From assembly GCA_963920635.1 (NCBI GenBank), contig OY987299.1:69236692-69300691 (forward strand): a DNA stretch of 64,000 nucleotides, written 5' to 3'. Both the position numbers and the translations under genes were made by a program. Of this stretch, positions 34,602 through 45,902 are shown piece after piece; positions within the stretch are counted from its first letter, which is position 1; the number at the start of each line of letters is the position of its first letter. The notes beneath the pieces are model-generated. The model was not told the origin of the DNA and ran no database searches. It worked only from the letters and a program-made list of their open reading frames with translations. Source of the DNA: Pseudeuparius sepicola. Lineage: Eukaryota > Arthropoda > Insecta > Coleoptera > Anthribidae.

Positions 34602-37600
34602 TTTGCATAACCACAAATAATTCAAACTATGTGAATATTTACTGTGAAATGACAGGTAAAATCACATCTTTCTTAATAGACTCAGGAGCCGATGTAAGTC
34701 TTTGCAAAGTTGGAATAGTAAACAAAGCACAAAAATATTTCCCTGGAGAAAAATGCGAAATAGGTGGTATAACTCCTCACAAACTTTACACTTTAGGTCT
34801 TACTGCAACAAATTTAGTCGTAAGAAACAAAGTTTTCTCACAAGAATTTCATTTGATAGACGATAACTTTCCTATTCTTACAGATGGCATAATAGGTAGA
34901 GATTTTTTGATAAATTATACGTGTTTTATTGACTATCTTACTTGGTCATTCACTATACATACGAATCATACTCAAATAACACTCCCCATGAAAACAAAAT
35001 TACCGCTCGTCGACAAAATAACTATCCCAGCACGAACCAAATTAATCCAAGCCGTAAATAAACACATTAGCGAAGATAGTATAATTCTTAATAAAGAAAT
35101 AACCCCAGGTGTATTTTTAAGTAACACTCTAGTACCTAGTAAGGGCATCCCTCATGTTTTCTTGGTAAACACAACCAGTGAAGATGTAATTATCGGTAAT
35201 AATTTTAGCGTAGATATGGAACCCATTGCAAATTATGAATTATGTGTTATTACTGACACAAGTAGTGCGCAAGACGTTGCGCACAGATCAGCAAAACTGC
35301 TTAATAACATACGATTACAAGGTGAGGACAATAAGGCTAACAAAACTATTCTAGATATTTGCATGAATTATAACGACATATTTTATTTGGAAGGTGATAA
35401 ACTTCCGGCAAACAATTTCTACAAACAAAAAATTTCATTGCTTGATGAAAATCCAGTTTTTATAAAAAAATACAGATTGCCCCATTCCCAGAAGGAAGAA
35501 ATAAAAAATCAAGTTTCACAGTTATTACGCGATGATATTATCGAACCCTCCATAAGTTCATATAATTCACCATTGTTAATAGTAAAAAAGAAATCGGAGG
35601 ACGAAAATAAAAAATGGAGATTGGTGGTAGATTTTAGACAACTAAACAAAAAAATAGTAACAGATAAATTTCCATTGCCCCGTATATAAGATATTCTTGA
35701 TCAATTAGGTAGAGCGAAATATTTCAGTACTTTCGATTTGGCAAGTTCATTCCACCAGATAGAGTTAGAAAAAAAATCTCGCCCTCTCACAGCCTTCTCA
35801 TCTGACTCAGGTCATTATCATTTTAAAAGACTTCCTTTTGGTCTTAATATTTCAACAAATAGTTTTTCCAGAATGATTAGCATATCTATGGCCAGACTGG
35901 ACGCAGACGCTTTCTTATATATAGATGACATCATCGTTTTCGGATGCAGCCTAATGCATCACAACAATAATTTGACAAAGGTTTTTGAACGATGTCGAAA
36001 ATACAATTTAAAACTTAATCCGTTAAAATGTAATTTTTTACAGAAATAAGTAATATATCTAGGCCATTTAATCTCTAATAAAGGCATTTTGACTGACCCA
36101 AAAAAATACGAAGCCATAAACAATTACCCGACACCGCAAAACGCCGATGATGTAAGACGCTTTATTGCATTCATGAACTATTACCATAGGTTCATCCAAG
36201 AATTTGCAAGCATAGCATACCCACTGAACCAGTTATTAAAGAAAAACAAACCGTTTGTTTGGTCATCTGATTGCAACAATTCTTTTATAAATTTGAAACA
36301 AAAACTTATTGAACCTCCTATTTTACAGTATCCGGATTTTCAAAAAACTTTTATTCTAACTACTGATGCCTCAAATTTCGCTTTAGGTTGCGTTTTATCC
36401 CAAGGCATGATTGGCGATGATAGACCCATCGCATATGCTAGCAGATATTTAACGAAACACGAATTAAATAAACCTGTGATAGAAAAAGAAATTTTAGCAA
36501 TTTACTGGGGAATCACTTATTTCCGCCCTTATCTTTTTGGAAGAAAATTCATTGTGATAACAGATCACAGACCTTTAGTCGGTTTATTCAGCCACAAAAA
36601 TCCTTCTTCAAAATTGACGCGAATACGCTTAGAATTACAGGATTATGATTTTGAAATACAGTACAAACCAGGCTCAGCCAATACTAATGCAGATGCTTTA
36701 TCAAGAATTCGAGTAGATTCAGATATGTTAAAAGCACTAATACCAACAACTGTAGCAGTGACAACTCGCTCTATGGCAAAAGACGATATTATCGGTCCAA
36801 ATGGCAATCAAAAGTCACTAAACATACCAAGCCAGCAGCCTGATCAACTGGGGACTTGGGAAGTGACGTCATTAACCGAAATTACAAAATTAGGGAGACT
36901 AAAATTCAATATTATTGACAAGCGCGCTAACTATCAAAATAAATTTAAAAATAATATTGAAATAGAAGAGAAAGATGTTAAAATTACACTACTGAGCGAT
37001 AATCTGGAACAAAGCTTAGGTACTGTTCTGGAGAAACTTGTAGCGATGAATTTTAAAAAGCTAGCACTTTCGTTAAAAGACAATATATTTGCTTATTTAG
37101 AAGTCATGACTTTCAAAGAAATGTATAATGAAATATATAAAAAATACGACTCCGGAATAATTATGTTGTTATATGAACCCCCAATTAAGGTAGAATCAAA
37201 AAGATTACAAAATGAGCTCATAGAAAAATACCATAATTCTTTATTGGGAGGACACACCGGTGTGAAGAGAACAATTAATAAATTAAAACAAAAATATATA
37301 TGGAAGAATATGTCAAAAATGGTAAAAAAGTTCATATCTAATTGCGAGAAATGTCATAAAAATAAGGTAACTAGGCACACAATTGAACCAATGGTCATTA
37401 CAGAAACTCCGTCGACTAGTTTTGAAAATATCTCAGTAGACACAGTAGGACCATTAAAAATCACAGAAAACAATAACCGTTACATCTTAACTATACAATG
37501 CAATCTAACTAAATTCATTCAAGCTATACCTTTAGAAAGTAAACACTCTAAAAGCATAGCCAAAGCGTTATTTGAAGACTTTATGTTAAAATTTGGAATT

Positions 37601-38230
37601 CCAAAAATTTTGAAAACAGATCTAGGCACAGAATACATAAACGAAACTCAAAAATTAATTAATAAGTCATTAGATATAAAGCATAGCACTTCAACTGCTT
37701 TTCATCATGAAACTTTAGGTAGCTTAGAGAGAAATCACAGAGTTCTAAACGAATATTTAATCACATACTCAAATGGCTCAAATTGGGACACATTTTTGCA
37801 ATACTTCGTTTTTGCCTATAACACAACCCCTCATTCGGTAACGAACTACTCTCCTTATGAACTAGTATTTGGAAAAATTCCAAACTTACCAAATGATATT
37901 TACAGTACGTCTAACCCTGTATATAACACTGATAATTACGCAGATGAATTAAAATATAAACTAAATGAAGCACATAAGAGAATTCAGGAGCTACACAACA
38001 ACGCTAAAACAAAGTCTAAGTCAGAGTACGACGAAAAAGTTAATCCTTCAAACTTTCGCATTGGAGATTTGGTGTTATTAAAAAGAGGTTTTCAATATAA
38101 ATTAGATAGCCCCTATAAAGGTCCATTTAAAATCATAAAACAAAATGGTGTAAATTCAACTATTCTAAACCAAAACGTAGAACAAACTGTTCACAATAAC
38201 AGACTGAAATTGTACAAAAAAGGTGATTAA
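34602..38230 (+). pseudogene. Gypsy pol: protease, RT, RNase H, integrase (two nonsense codons)
   Basis: A single frame except for two stops. The protease has LIDSGADVSLCK (about 34675). RT runs from the LVVDFRQLNKK block through IDDIIVFG (about 35920). RNase H has TTDASNFALGCVLSQ. The integrase has a zinc finger ending in ISNCEKCH, then VDTVGPL, KTDLGTEYIN and GSLERNHRVLNE as the D,D,E positions, and ends in a basic tail. TAA codons at 35687-35689 and 36047-36049 interrupt conserved places (before DILDQLG and before VIYLGH) where related elements usually have an acidic residue, so each is probably one G-to-T change from GAA. Otherwise intact, so a young dead copy. The start is not an ATG. 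Confidence 0.88.
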
Positions 38231-38441
38231 TTGCTTGCTTGTTTTAAAAAAAAAGAAGATAATTTTTTTTATATAAGTTCTTAGATAAGAAATACTGTAT
38301 TATGTATTTATACTTGTAATAATAATTATATTTAATTAAGTTATATAATATTACAAACATAGGGTATAATATTCATAACATAATACATTTATTGGGTTAA
38401 ATAGGAATAGATATTAAGCAAACTTTTCGAAAGGGGAAAGG

Positions 38442-38647
38442 TGTAGTGCCTTCTTATAATTATCATTATCATTATCCATATCGTTATTTTATTTATTAGT
38501 TTAAACATAAATATAGCTATTCAGCAGTTTAGAATGTAGGACACTAAAGTAGGTAACTATAACAATTATTGTATATGTGGAGACGAATTGAAGCATTCAC
38601 AGAATAAAGATGTGACATCGACAACCAACCTGTTTGATTCCACAACA
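38442..38647 (+). repeat. Gypsy 3' LTR
   Basis: 206 bp, TGTAGTGCC to CCACAACA, right after the polypurine tract. It contains a three-fold ATTATC repeat where the 5' LTR has two. Confidence 0.85.
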
Positions 38648-39351
38648 CTCCACCGTGATTGCATCCCTGATTTTTGTCTCCATCGAATTATTTTTTAAAT
38701 AATCAAAATCCGTCCATATTTCGCGAAATACTAGCGTCAAAATAAAGCAAATGGCACATCTGTACAAATGTTTCATTTGTTATGGTAGCGGAACAATATA
38801 TGCTTGTATCTTGTATCACACAGCACACCAAATAATAAATGGATCCTGATTGTAAGTATACCTACAAATCACATGTTCGATACCGATAATGGGAACAAAA
38901 AATATTCAAGAAAATGAATTTGCCTCATTCCAAGAACATTGTCACAATATTTAAGTAGACAGTAGACGTCCCTAAAGACAGCAACGAAATCAGAATCAAG
39001 AATCGCGTTTTTACAGCGGACCAGCTAAGTACTGTTCCTTCGCGTAGGTAGTGCCACAGAAAATATATCGTAGTATATTTTCTGTGGTAGTGCCTACCGC
39101 AAATTGGGAAAATACTTAATGAATAAGTAAATTCAAATAAAATGAATGACGAAGTAAAGTCACTACAACATTAAAAAACAAAAATTGAAAAAATTAAAAG
39201 GGTCGTGTACCTATTTGTATAGCCCAGTAATAATAATTGAGAATGAAATAAATTGTTTCAAATTCTTATTTCCAGAGATGGTTTTCATATCTTGCAATTT
39301 ACCAAGAAATGATGAAAACAGCAAAATTTATATACTATGGTGATGGTGCAA
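38648..39351. other. P-like element interior between Gypsy and satellite
   Basis: No gene. A hairpin CCACAGAAAATATA with 6-base loop and TATATTTTCTGTGG lies at 39052-39085, framed by GTAGTGCC direct repeats. Confidence 0.45.
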
Positions 39352-40801
39352 CCCCCAAACGAAAAAAGTCAGGTGCGTAGGTGCCGATCGGCGGGATCAA
39401 AAATTAAGAAAAATTCTAATTTCCACAATTGATTTTTCGACAGCTTGATTTTTTCACTGGGGTAGCACAGAAAAAGTCTAAAAGGCAGTTTCGTACTTGG
39501 CGATCCGGAGGTTCAAAAAAAATTCAATATTGATTTTTCCTCTAACGTCATTTTGGTAAAAATCAAGCTGGCAAAAAATCAATTGTGGAAATTAGAATTT
39601 TTCTTAATTTTTGATCCCGCCGATCGGCACGTACGCACCTGAGTTTTTTCGTTTTTGTGCTACTCCAATGTCTAGCGTGCCTATAACGCCATTTTGGTAA
39701 AAAAATCAATCTGTCAAAAAATCAATTGTGGAAAATAGAATTTTTCTTGATTTTTGATCCCCACGATTGGCACGTACGCACCTGAGTTTTTTCGTTTCTA
39801 TGCTACTCCAGTGTCTAGCGTGCCTATAACGCCATTTTGGTAAAAAATGAAGCTGGCAAAAAATCAATTGTGGAAAATATAATTTTTCTTGATTTTTGAT
39901 CCCCCCGATCGGCACGTACGCACCTGAGTTTTTTCGTTTCTGTGCTACTCCAGTATCTAGCGTGCCTCTAATTTTGGTAAAAAATCAAGCTGGCGAAAAA
40001 TCAATTGTGGAAATTAGAATTTTTCTTGATTTTTGACCCCCCCGATCGGCACGTACGCACCTGAGTTTTTTCGTTTCTGTGCTACTCCAGTGTCTAGCGT
40101 GCCTCTAACATCATTTTGGTAAAAAACTCAAGCTGGCGAAAAATCAATTGTGGAAATTAAAATTTTTCTTAATTTTTGATCCCCACGATCGGCATGTACG
40201 CACCTGAGTTTTTTTCGTTTCTGTGCTACTCCAATGTCTAGCGTGCCTCTAACGCCATTTTGGTAAAAAAATTAAGCTGGCGAAAAATCAATTGTGGAAA
40301 TTAAAATTTTTCTTAATTTTTGATCCCCACGATCGGCACGTTATGCACCTGAGTTTTTTTCGTTTCTGTGCTACTCCAGTGTCTAGCGTGCCTCTAACGC
40401 CATTTTGGTAAAAAAATCAAGCTGGTGAAAAATCAATTGTGTGGAAATTAAAATTTTTCTTAATTTTTGATCCCCATGATCGGCACGTACGCACCTGAGT
40501 TTTTTCGTTTCTGTGCTACTCCAGTGTCTAGCGTGCCTCTAACGCCATTTTCGTAAAAAAATCAAGCTGGCGAAAAATCAATTGTGGAAATTAGAATTTT
40601 TCTTAATTTTTGATCCCCACGATTTTCACGTACGCACCTGAGTTTTTTCGTTTCTGTGCTACTCCAGTGTCTAGCGTGCCTCTAACGCCATTTTCGTAAA
40701 AAAATCAAGCTCGCGAAAAAACAATGGTGGAAAATAGAATTTTTCTTAATTTTTGATCCCCCCGATCGGCACGTACGCACCTGAGTTTTTTCGTTTGGGG
40801 G
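39352..40801. repeat. 142-bp satellite array bounded by an inverted repeat
   Basis: About nine head-to-tail units of ~142 bp (137-150), each with ACGCACCTGAGTTTTTTCG, GTGCTACTCCAGTGTCTAGC, an AATCAATTGTGGAAA core and TTTTTGATCCCC. The leftmost partial unit (39370-39460) is in inverse orientation. The block starts CCCCCAAACG and ends CGTTTGGGGG, so the array as a whole has inverted ends and can fold back. No target duplication was recognised. Nine AT-rich units inside a P-like element recall Galileo-type elements with tandem repeats in their termini. Confidence 0.85.
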
Positions 40802-41769
40802 CTTCACTACTTTGAAATATTGTAAAAACTCACATTCCCATAAAAACAAACCAAATGTTGATTCAAATCAATACAATGAAATAATTAAAAATTAATGCTT
40901 TTTGTCCCTATCTCGCTTTGCCGTGCCCGCTCAAAGTCTAGAATAGGAATAATTTGAAAAATATCCCCAATAGCTTCAACCATTCGCTGATTCGATACGA
41001 CCGCGATCAAGGTTATTAAACGAGTGTTCGACGTTGAGTAGATCCGGCAACACGGCTAATAGATGGGCGGGGACTGCTATCGGAACAAAATGTGCGGACG
41101 GCGGGGAAATTGCGGTGAATTTAAATAAATGGGATAAGAGCCTGCCAGCACCATCTGCCATCTAGTTCATACATTGTAACTATTCTTACAGGTGTAATGC
41201 TAAGGCGGCTTCTGTTATGGTGGCTATTCTGTGCTTCAGGTTATAGCGGAAATGAAAGTGGTTTTCTCTATTTTACAACTTACACATTTCTCTTAACCAT
41301 CAGAGGATTCCTTTTTTAATTCTGAATCCAACGATATATAATTTGACCTATTTATCTCCAACCGTTTCCGAGATATTTATCAGAGAAGCTCCATCAAACT
41401 AGATACATGGTCTCATGGTCGGTGTCTGATCTGAGTAGGCCAAACAATAAAACCAAATTTATGACAAATCAAGTCAGCCTTGATAATAAAACTGACAAGC
41501 AAGTAGGCTGAATGTTAAAGTGGCTATAGCCATTCAACTGCATTCAACTTAATTAAAAATCTCGTGGAAATTATGAAACATTTATTATTTTTACTACTGT
41601 CCTATTTATTATAACAACAACAATATGATTAGTTATTAAAAATTAGTTAGAAGTTCATTTACATTAAATGTTCAAAATGGTTTCCATTATTATTTACACA
41701 TAACCTAAGTCTTTTTAAGAAATTTTTTCGGACATTTTCAAAGATTAAGGGACAATTGTTTAAACTATC

Positions 41770-42744
41770 AATTTTCTAATTTTACTCGTCTTTTAATCTC
41801 CTCAACATTTTCAGGGCGGTTCTTATAAACTTTATTTTTTAAATGCCCCCACAAGAAAAAATCCAAGGGGGTTAAATCTGGACTACGTGGCGGCCACCTT
41901 ATCGTTCCATGTTTACCAATCAAATTTTCAAACGAATTGTTCAAAAATTCCGTTATGGGCTTATGGGCCCACAGTTATGGAAGGAAGCGCCATCTTGCTG
42001 CCATATTAATTGTCTTTCTTGGAGTTGGTTAAGAAAAATTAATGGCAAATGGTCAAAGTATTGTTCCAATTCGTTCTGGATTAAATCTAGGTATTTCCTA
42101 CCTGTCATACTTCCTGAATTAAATAGAGGGCCCATTACAAAATTTCCCACAATTCCGCACCAAACACCCACAGAATTTCTGCCGGATTTCACAACTTCAC
42201 GAAATGCCCGTGGATTGTCAACAGACCAAAATATACTATTTTTCCGGTTGTATATTCCCCCCGTTGTAAATGTAGCTTCATCGGACCAAATAATTTGTTT
42301 AAAAAATCCAGCTCCACCTCTTGCAAAATAAAAGTTTAACATTGTTTGACAATATTCCAGTCTTCTTGCAGCATCTCCAGGGAATAGCCTTTGAACAGGT
42401 AATATTTTGAAGGCTTTAAATTTGCTTAATTTCATTACCCTTTGTATTGTAGACCGGGGAATTTGTAAGTCTCTCGCTGCATCTCTCTGAGATTTTTCGT
42501 TATTTCTTCTGAAATAATTTAAAATTCGTTCTCTCTCGTCCTCACTAATTCTAAACCCTTTTTTTCTCTTGCTAATCACACTTCCTGTCGATCTGAATCT
42601 TCGATACAGCTTACATATAAATGAAGCACTCAGAACATTTCTATTTGGATATTTACGAGAATACTCCCTAAAAGTTTCTACGTATCTTTTATCATTTTTG
42701 ATGAAGATCTCTAAAATATCACAGCATTCTTCTTTCAAAAACAT
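41770..42744 (-). pseudogene. Mariner transposase
   Basis: Starts at the ATG at 42744. Residues ~5-60 form a DUF4817-like helix-turn-helix and ~70-115 a second one (SQRDAARDLQIPRSTIQRV). The DDE/D domain shows WSDEATF (first Asp) and QQDGASFHN (second Asp, codon about 41992). A frame break after HNCGP stops the frame at 41953. The rest, with the SPDLTPLDFFLWG block carrying the third Asp (about 41876), follows in another frame to about 41770. The second-to-third spacing is about 38 residues, in the DD37-41D range. It would cut and paste at TA sites. This copy is dead by one frameshift. Confidence 0.85.
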
Positions 42745-42834
42745 TTTTTAAACTGCAACTACTAACAGCTTCAGCAACAAAATTTTAGACTAATCTGACA
42801 CGTAAATAGAAATATTGAATTGACAGCCTACTCG

Positions 42835-43360
42835 ATTGTCAGTTTTATTATCATGGCTGACTTGATTTGTCATAAATTTGGATTTATTGTTTGGCCTACT
42901 CAGATCGAACATCAGACACCGACCATGAGACCATGTATCTAGTTTGATGGAGCTTCTCTGATAAATATCTCGGAAACGGTTGGAGATAAATAGGTCAAAT
43001 TATATATCATTGTATTCAGAATTAAAAAAGGAATCCTGTGATGGTTAAGAGAAATGTGTAAGTTGTAAAATAGAGAAAACCACTTTCATTTCCGCTATAA
43101 CCGGAAGTTATATTAAAAACCTGAATATTCGGGAATACTACTTAAAGGTTCTCTAATGGATGTGTAGGTAAAAAAATATATTTTTTTAATTTGCAAAAAA
43201 TGTTTTTTCGCGATAACTTTTTTACCGATCCCCGTATACAAAATTAAGGTACACCCTCGAATTCCTCTTAATTTTTACTACAATCTCATTTTTTGAATGA
43301 TGATTTTATGTTAACGTGTCTCCACGTAGCACACTTTTTCCGCTTGGATGGGCCACCCTG
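42835..43360. repeat. Right TIR of the mariner element
   Basis: About 525 bases, inverse of 30966-31229 plus 41241-41510, with roughly a few percent difference. It includes the uninterrupted AACTTCCGGTTATAGCGG site that shows where the P-like element entered the left TIR. Confidence 0.85.
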
Positions 43361-43362
43361 TA

Positions 43363-43402
43363 CCATGTCCATAAGTTCTTCATTTACGAAACTACGTGCC
43401 AT
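43363..43402 (-). pseudogene. DUF4817-like ORF start, split by the mariner
   Basis: The minus-strand ATG at 43402 begins MARSFVNEELMDMV. The reading is interrupted by the mariner at TA 43361 and resumes at 30963 with LAYGEAHQNSGAASHLYAQ. This is the N-terminal DUF4817 helix-turn-helix often fused to insect mariner-like transposases. The ~260 bases up to the outer TIR would be its leader. After LYAQ the similarity ends at the edge of the inverted duplication. Confidence 0.65.
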
Positions 43403-43789
43403 ACTTTTGTTCTAATCGCGTGAAAATAAACACAAATAGCGTCTTACAGTTAAGACGTCATTAAAGACAGCTAACAACAAAGTACTGCTAAATACCGTAC
43501 GTGCTATCAAGACTTGTTATCTTCTTAATTTTTTATTATTTATAAAAGTTTTTTCACTGTATCTCCAAAACAAAAAATATTTAATTTTTTTTATATTTGT
43601 CCATTATTTGTCCTCTGGTACAATCGCCAAGTTTATGCGTATAGGTTGAGGAACAACCTGTATAAGCAGGAGAATGTCTCTATTTCCACCTCTTCTGCAA
43701 GTGCTTCAGGTGCATGTGGTAAACACAAAAAATAAAAACAACACATTTTTTTGTGCTAAGAAATTTCGGCGAAGGAACAAATTTTAAAT

Positions 43790-44660
43790 ACTGCTTGAAA
43801 AAACAAGATCATAAAAATTGGCACTTGGGGACATCCAGCTGATTTATTTGCAATGGATGTGAGGTATGATATACACTGTTATCGTGATTATCTGCGACTA
43901 CCAAGAAATTCGGCAACTCGAGCAGGTAGACCTCCAAAGAAAATACTACATGACGTACTTATAGAAGCATTTGAGAAGCTGATTGATCAAATACAACACT
44001 GAAGCAGAAGATGGAGCTATAGAAAATCGCGTTATGAAATCACTACTCATTGATAAGTATGGTGAAATCTCACTGCTGGTCCTAGATATGCACAAGTGAA
44101 AGAAGATTGCGAGTTATATATTTGTGAAGGATTTGATGATCCAACAAAATGTTTCAAATTACAAGGGTCTTCATTTCTTGAAGTAGGTACCTACCTGACT
44201 TAAATTCTAACTATCTAGAAGCCGATTCAAGGATATTTTTAGCACATCTAGGTTGTTTAGGTCTATGGTTCGACGGTTCTTATAAGAAGAAAAATATTTC
44301 AGGATGTCATTTAGCTGCTCAATCCCTTGGCGAAAACATTTGTCATATTTTGCAGCATTACACTCTAACTGGTTGCGATTCTACCAGTAGATTGGGCTCG
44401 AAAAAAAATGGTTTATAAGCTGCATAGTTGGATTTTATACAAAAAGCTCTAAGGCATTTAGGAAATCTATACCTAAGTGACGAACAGTTAACAGAATTAG
44501 AAACCGTTTGCACCTATCTGTTCTATAAAAAAAATAACTGGTGATGAACTTCGGTATAAATTAATTTCTCAAAATATCGGCTTCGGCGTAAATTTATTAA
44601 AAGTAATTTGCACATCAGATGCTCTACATTCACATTTGTTAATAGCTTCAGCCTAAACAT
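43790..44660 (+). pseudogene. GCD(S/T)TS-motif family protein, degenerate
   Basis: Readable blocks in changing frames: GTWGHPADLFAMDVRYDIHCY (about 43836), ARYAQVKEDCEL-like remains, HILQHYTLTGCDSTSRLGS (about 44346-44402) and HLGNLYLSDEQLTELE (about 44458). It is a second, more distant member of the family at 29-30 kb, whose GCDTTS block is equivalent. Many stops and indels. It lies just outside the right end of the outer transposon. Function unknown. Confidence 0.55.
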
Positions 44661-45252
44661 ATTATGTATGGATATATTGGATATTGTCACTAAAACAATG
44701 ATTAAAATGGTTCCAAAGCATTTATTCAGGCCATTTACTTGATATCTAAAGGGACGGGGTATTAAAAATAAATGGACCAACAAACCTCCTGGCAACATCC
44801 AGATTCATAATCTGAAAGCTTTTCTGAGTTTAAAACTATGTACAGAATGCGGTCCTCATATTTTGCACACTCAACTCCATTCAGCTCCCGGTCTATATGT
44901 ATGTACACTGACCGGCTGAATGTAGGCAACAAATGTGAATGGGATATCGCCTTAGAGGAAAATGGTATAAGAGAAAGTAGTTAGTAGTTCAGTTGGTATC
45001 TACAAGTAAGGGCCAGGCTTAACTGCTTGACAACCATTGTTGCAACAATCGGCATCCAGCAGTTAAACTTGGTTCAAAAATTGAACCAGGATTGAATAAA
45101 TGGCCCTCAAACCTTTCACGTTGAAAATTCAACTGATAGGTATAATGACAAGGTGGTAGATATACCTTTTTTATATCTTTGTATAGGCACTTTGTACATT
45201 TTTTTATATACATTATTTGTTTGTCTTTTGCTATGATTTTAGATATTCTTTA
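44661..45252. other. Intron sequence
   Basis: No gene. A short unit at 45008-45107 has inverted ends (GGGCCA...TGGCCC) and an internal hairpin TTGGTTCAA/TTGAACCA, possibly a tiny MITE. Confidence 0.4.
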
Positions 45253-45254
45253 TA

Positions 45255-45900
45255 CAGTGACAAATAATGTCTCCATGACAAGGGAAAACATTTTTGTTTG
45301 CAGAATTAGTTATTTGAAATTTGACTTCACCAGCAGTTTGTGTGTGTACAATGATAAAAAATGACATAAATATGCAAAAGAGGTCATATAACCTGCAGTA
45401 ACTGTCAAATTTGACATTCACTAAAAAAACTTCAAAAACGCCACTTATTTGTCGAAAAACCAAAAAACTTAATAGAAAAATGTTCATACTCATTCATTTT
45501 TTGTAAATTTTTTAAAATCATTTTCTTCTAATTTTTTTTCCACAGATTCTACCTACGTAAGGTCCTTTATTTTAAAGAAAGTAGCTAAACATCCTTTCAA
45601 GTACATATTTCATCATTGAAATTATTTTAAAAAATTTACAAAAAATGAATGCTGTTGACGAAAATTTGTATTTTTTAAAGAATCGCAATAAAACATTTTT
45701 CTAATGTTTTTTCAATATACCAACAAATAAGTGGCGTTTCTGAAGTTTTTTGTTAAATGTCAAATTTGACAAATACCGAATTTAAATACTATTTTTATCC
45801 TTGGCAAACACAAACTGCTGGCAAAGTGAAATTAAATAAATTAAATAGTTCTACAAACAACAAATTTTCTCTTATAAAGCAGACTTTATTTGTCACACTG
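45255..45900. mobile_element. Tc1/mariner-type foldback MITE
   Basis: The ends CAGTGACAAATAATGTC and inverted CAGTGTGACAAATAAAGTC are flanked by TA (45253-45254 and 45901-45902). The arms match over most of their ~300 bases, including AAACGCCACTTATTTGT and TGTCAAATTTGACA. 646 bp, no coding capacity. Confidence 0.75.
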
Positions 45901-45902
45901 TA

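Larger units (their letters stand above)
32984..38647 (+). mobile_element. Ty3/Gypsy LTR retrotransposon
   Basis: About 5.66 kb with short (202 and 206 bp) LTRs, a primer-binding site TGGCGACCCTGCC at 33186, gag, pol in the -1 frame relative to gag, and a polypurine tract AAAGGGGAAAGG at 38430-38441. The domain order protease-RT-RNase H-integrase is the Ty3/Gypsy order. There is no envelope ORF. The LTRs differ by one clear substitution, a 6-bp CATTAT unit and the first ~10 bases. No matching target duplication flanks it. Confidence 0.9.
31230..41233. mobile_element. P/Galileo-like DNA element (10 kb, non-autonomous)
   Basis: 33-bp terminal inverted repeats, CACAGAATAGCCACCGTAAC at 31230-31262 and its inverse at 41201-41233, with one mismatch. 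The flanks CTTCCGG (31223-31229) and CTTCAGG (41234-41240) are a 7-bp duplication with one difference, and removing the insert restores the mariner TIR seen intact at about 43100. A CA start, ~31-bp TIR and 7-8-bp duplication fit the P superfamily (the 1360 and Galileo branches use 7 bp). No transposase was found. The interior is AT-rich filler, a Gypsy element and a satellite array. Confidence 0.82.
30966..43360 (-). mobile_element. Mariner element with ~530-bp TIRs, split by a P-like insertion
   Basis: The ends are CAGGGTGGCCCATC (30966) and its inverse ending at 43360, with TA duplicates at 30964-30965 and 43361-43362. The left TIR is cut in two, 30966-31229 and 41241 to about 41510. The right TIR is about 42835-43360, and together they match over about 530 bases. 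The transposase lies between them on the minus strand. Without the 10-kb insert the element is about 2.4 kb. Confidence 0.88.
18826..43660 (-). mobile_element. Outer DNA transposon (level 1) with mariner-like TIRs
   Basis: The left end CAGGG starts at 18826, is interrupted by BEL-B, and resumes at 28159 as CAGGGTATTCTTCAACTTAT. The right end, read on the minus strand from 43660, is CAGGTTGTTCCTCAACCTAT. Both continue TACGCATAAACTTGG and then a shared ~100-base inverted repeat. TA flanks both sides (18824-18825 and 43661-43662). Inside the right end, a minus-strand ORF beginning at 43402 with MARSFVNEELMDMV is of the DUF4817 helix-turn-helix type found at the start of many insect mariner-like proteins. 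The transposase body is not seen. Later insertions account for most of the 24.8 kb. Confidence 0.7.

Noticed and set aside
33000..38647. Envelope gene (errantivirus) in the Gypsy element
   Set aside because: Only ~210 bases lie between the pol stop and the 3' LTR, with no ORF.
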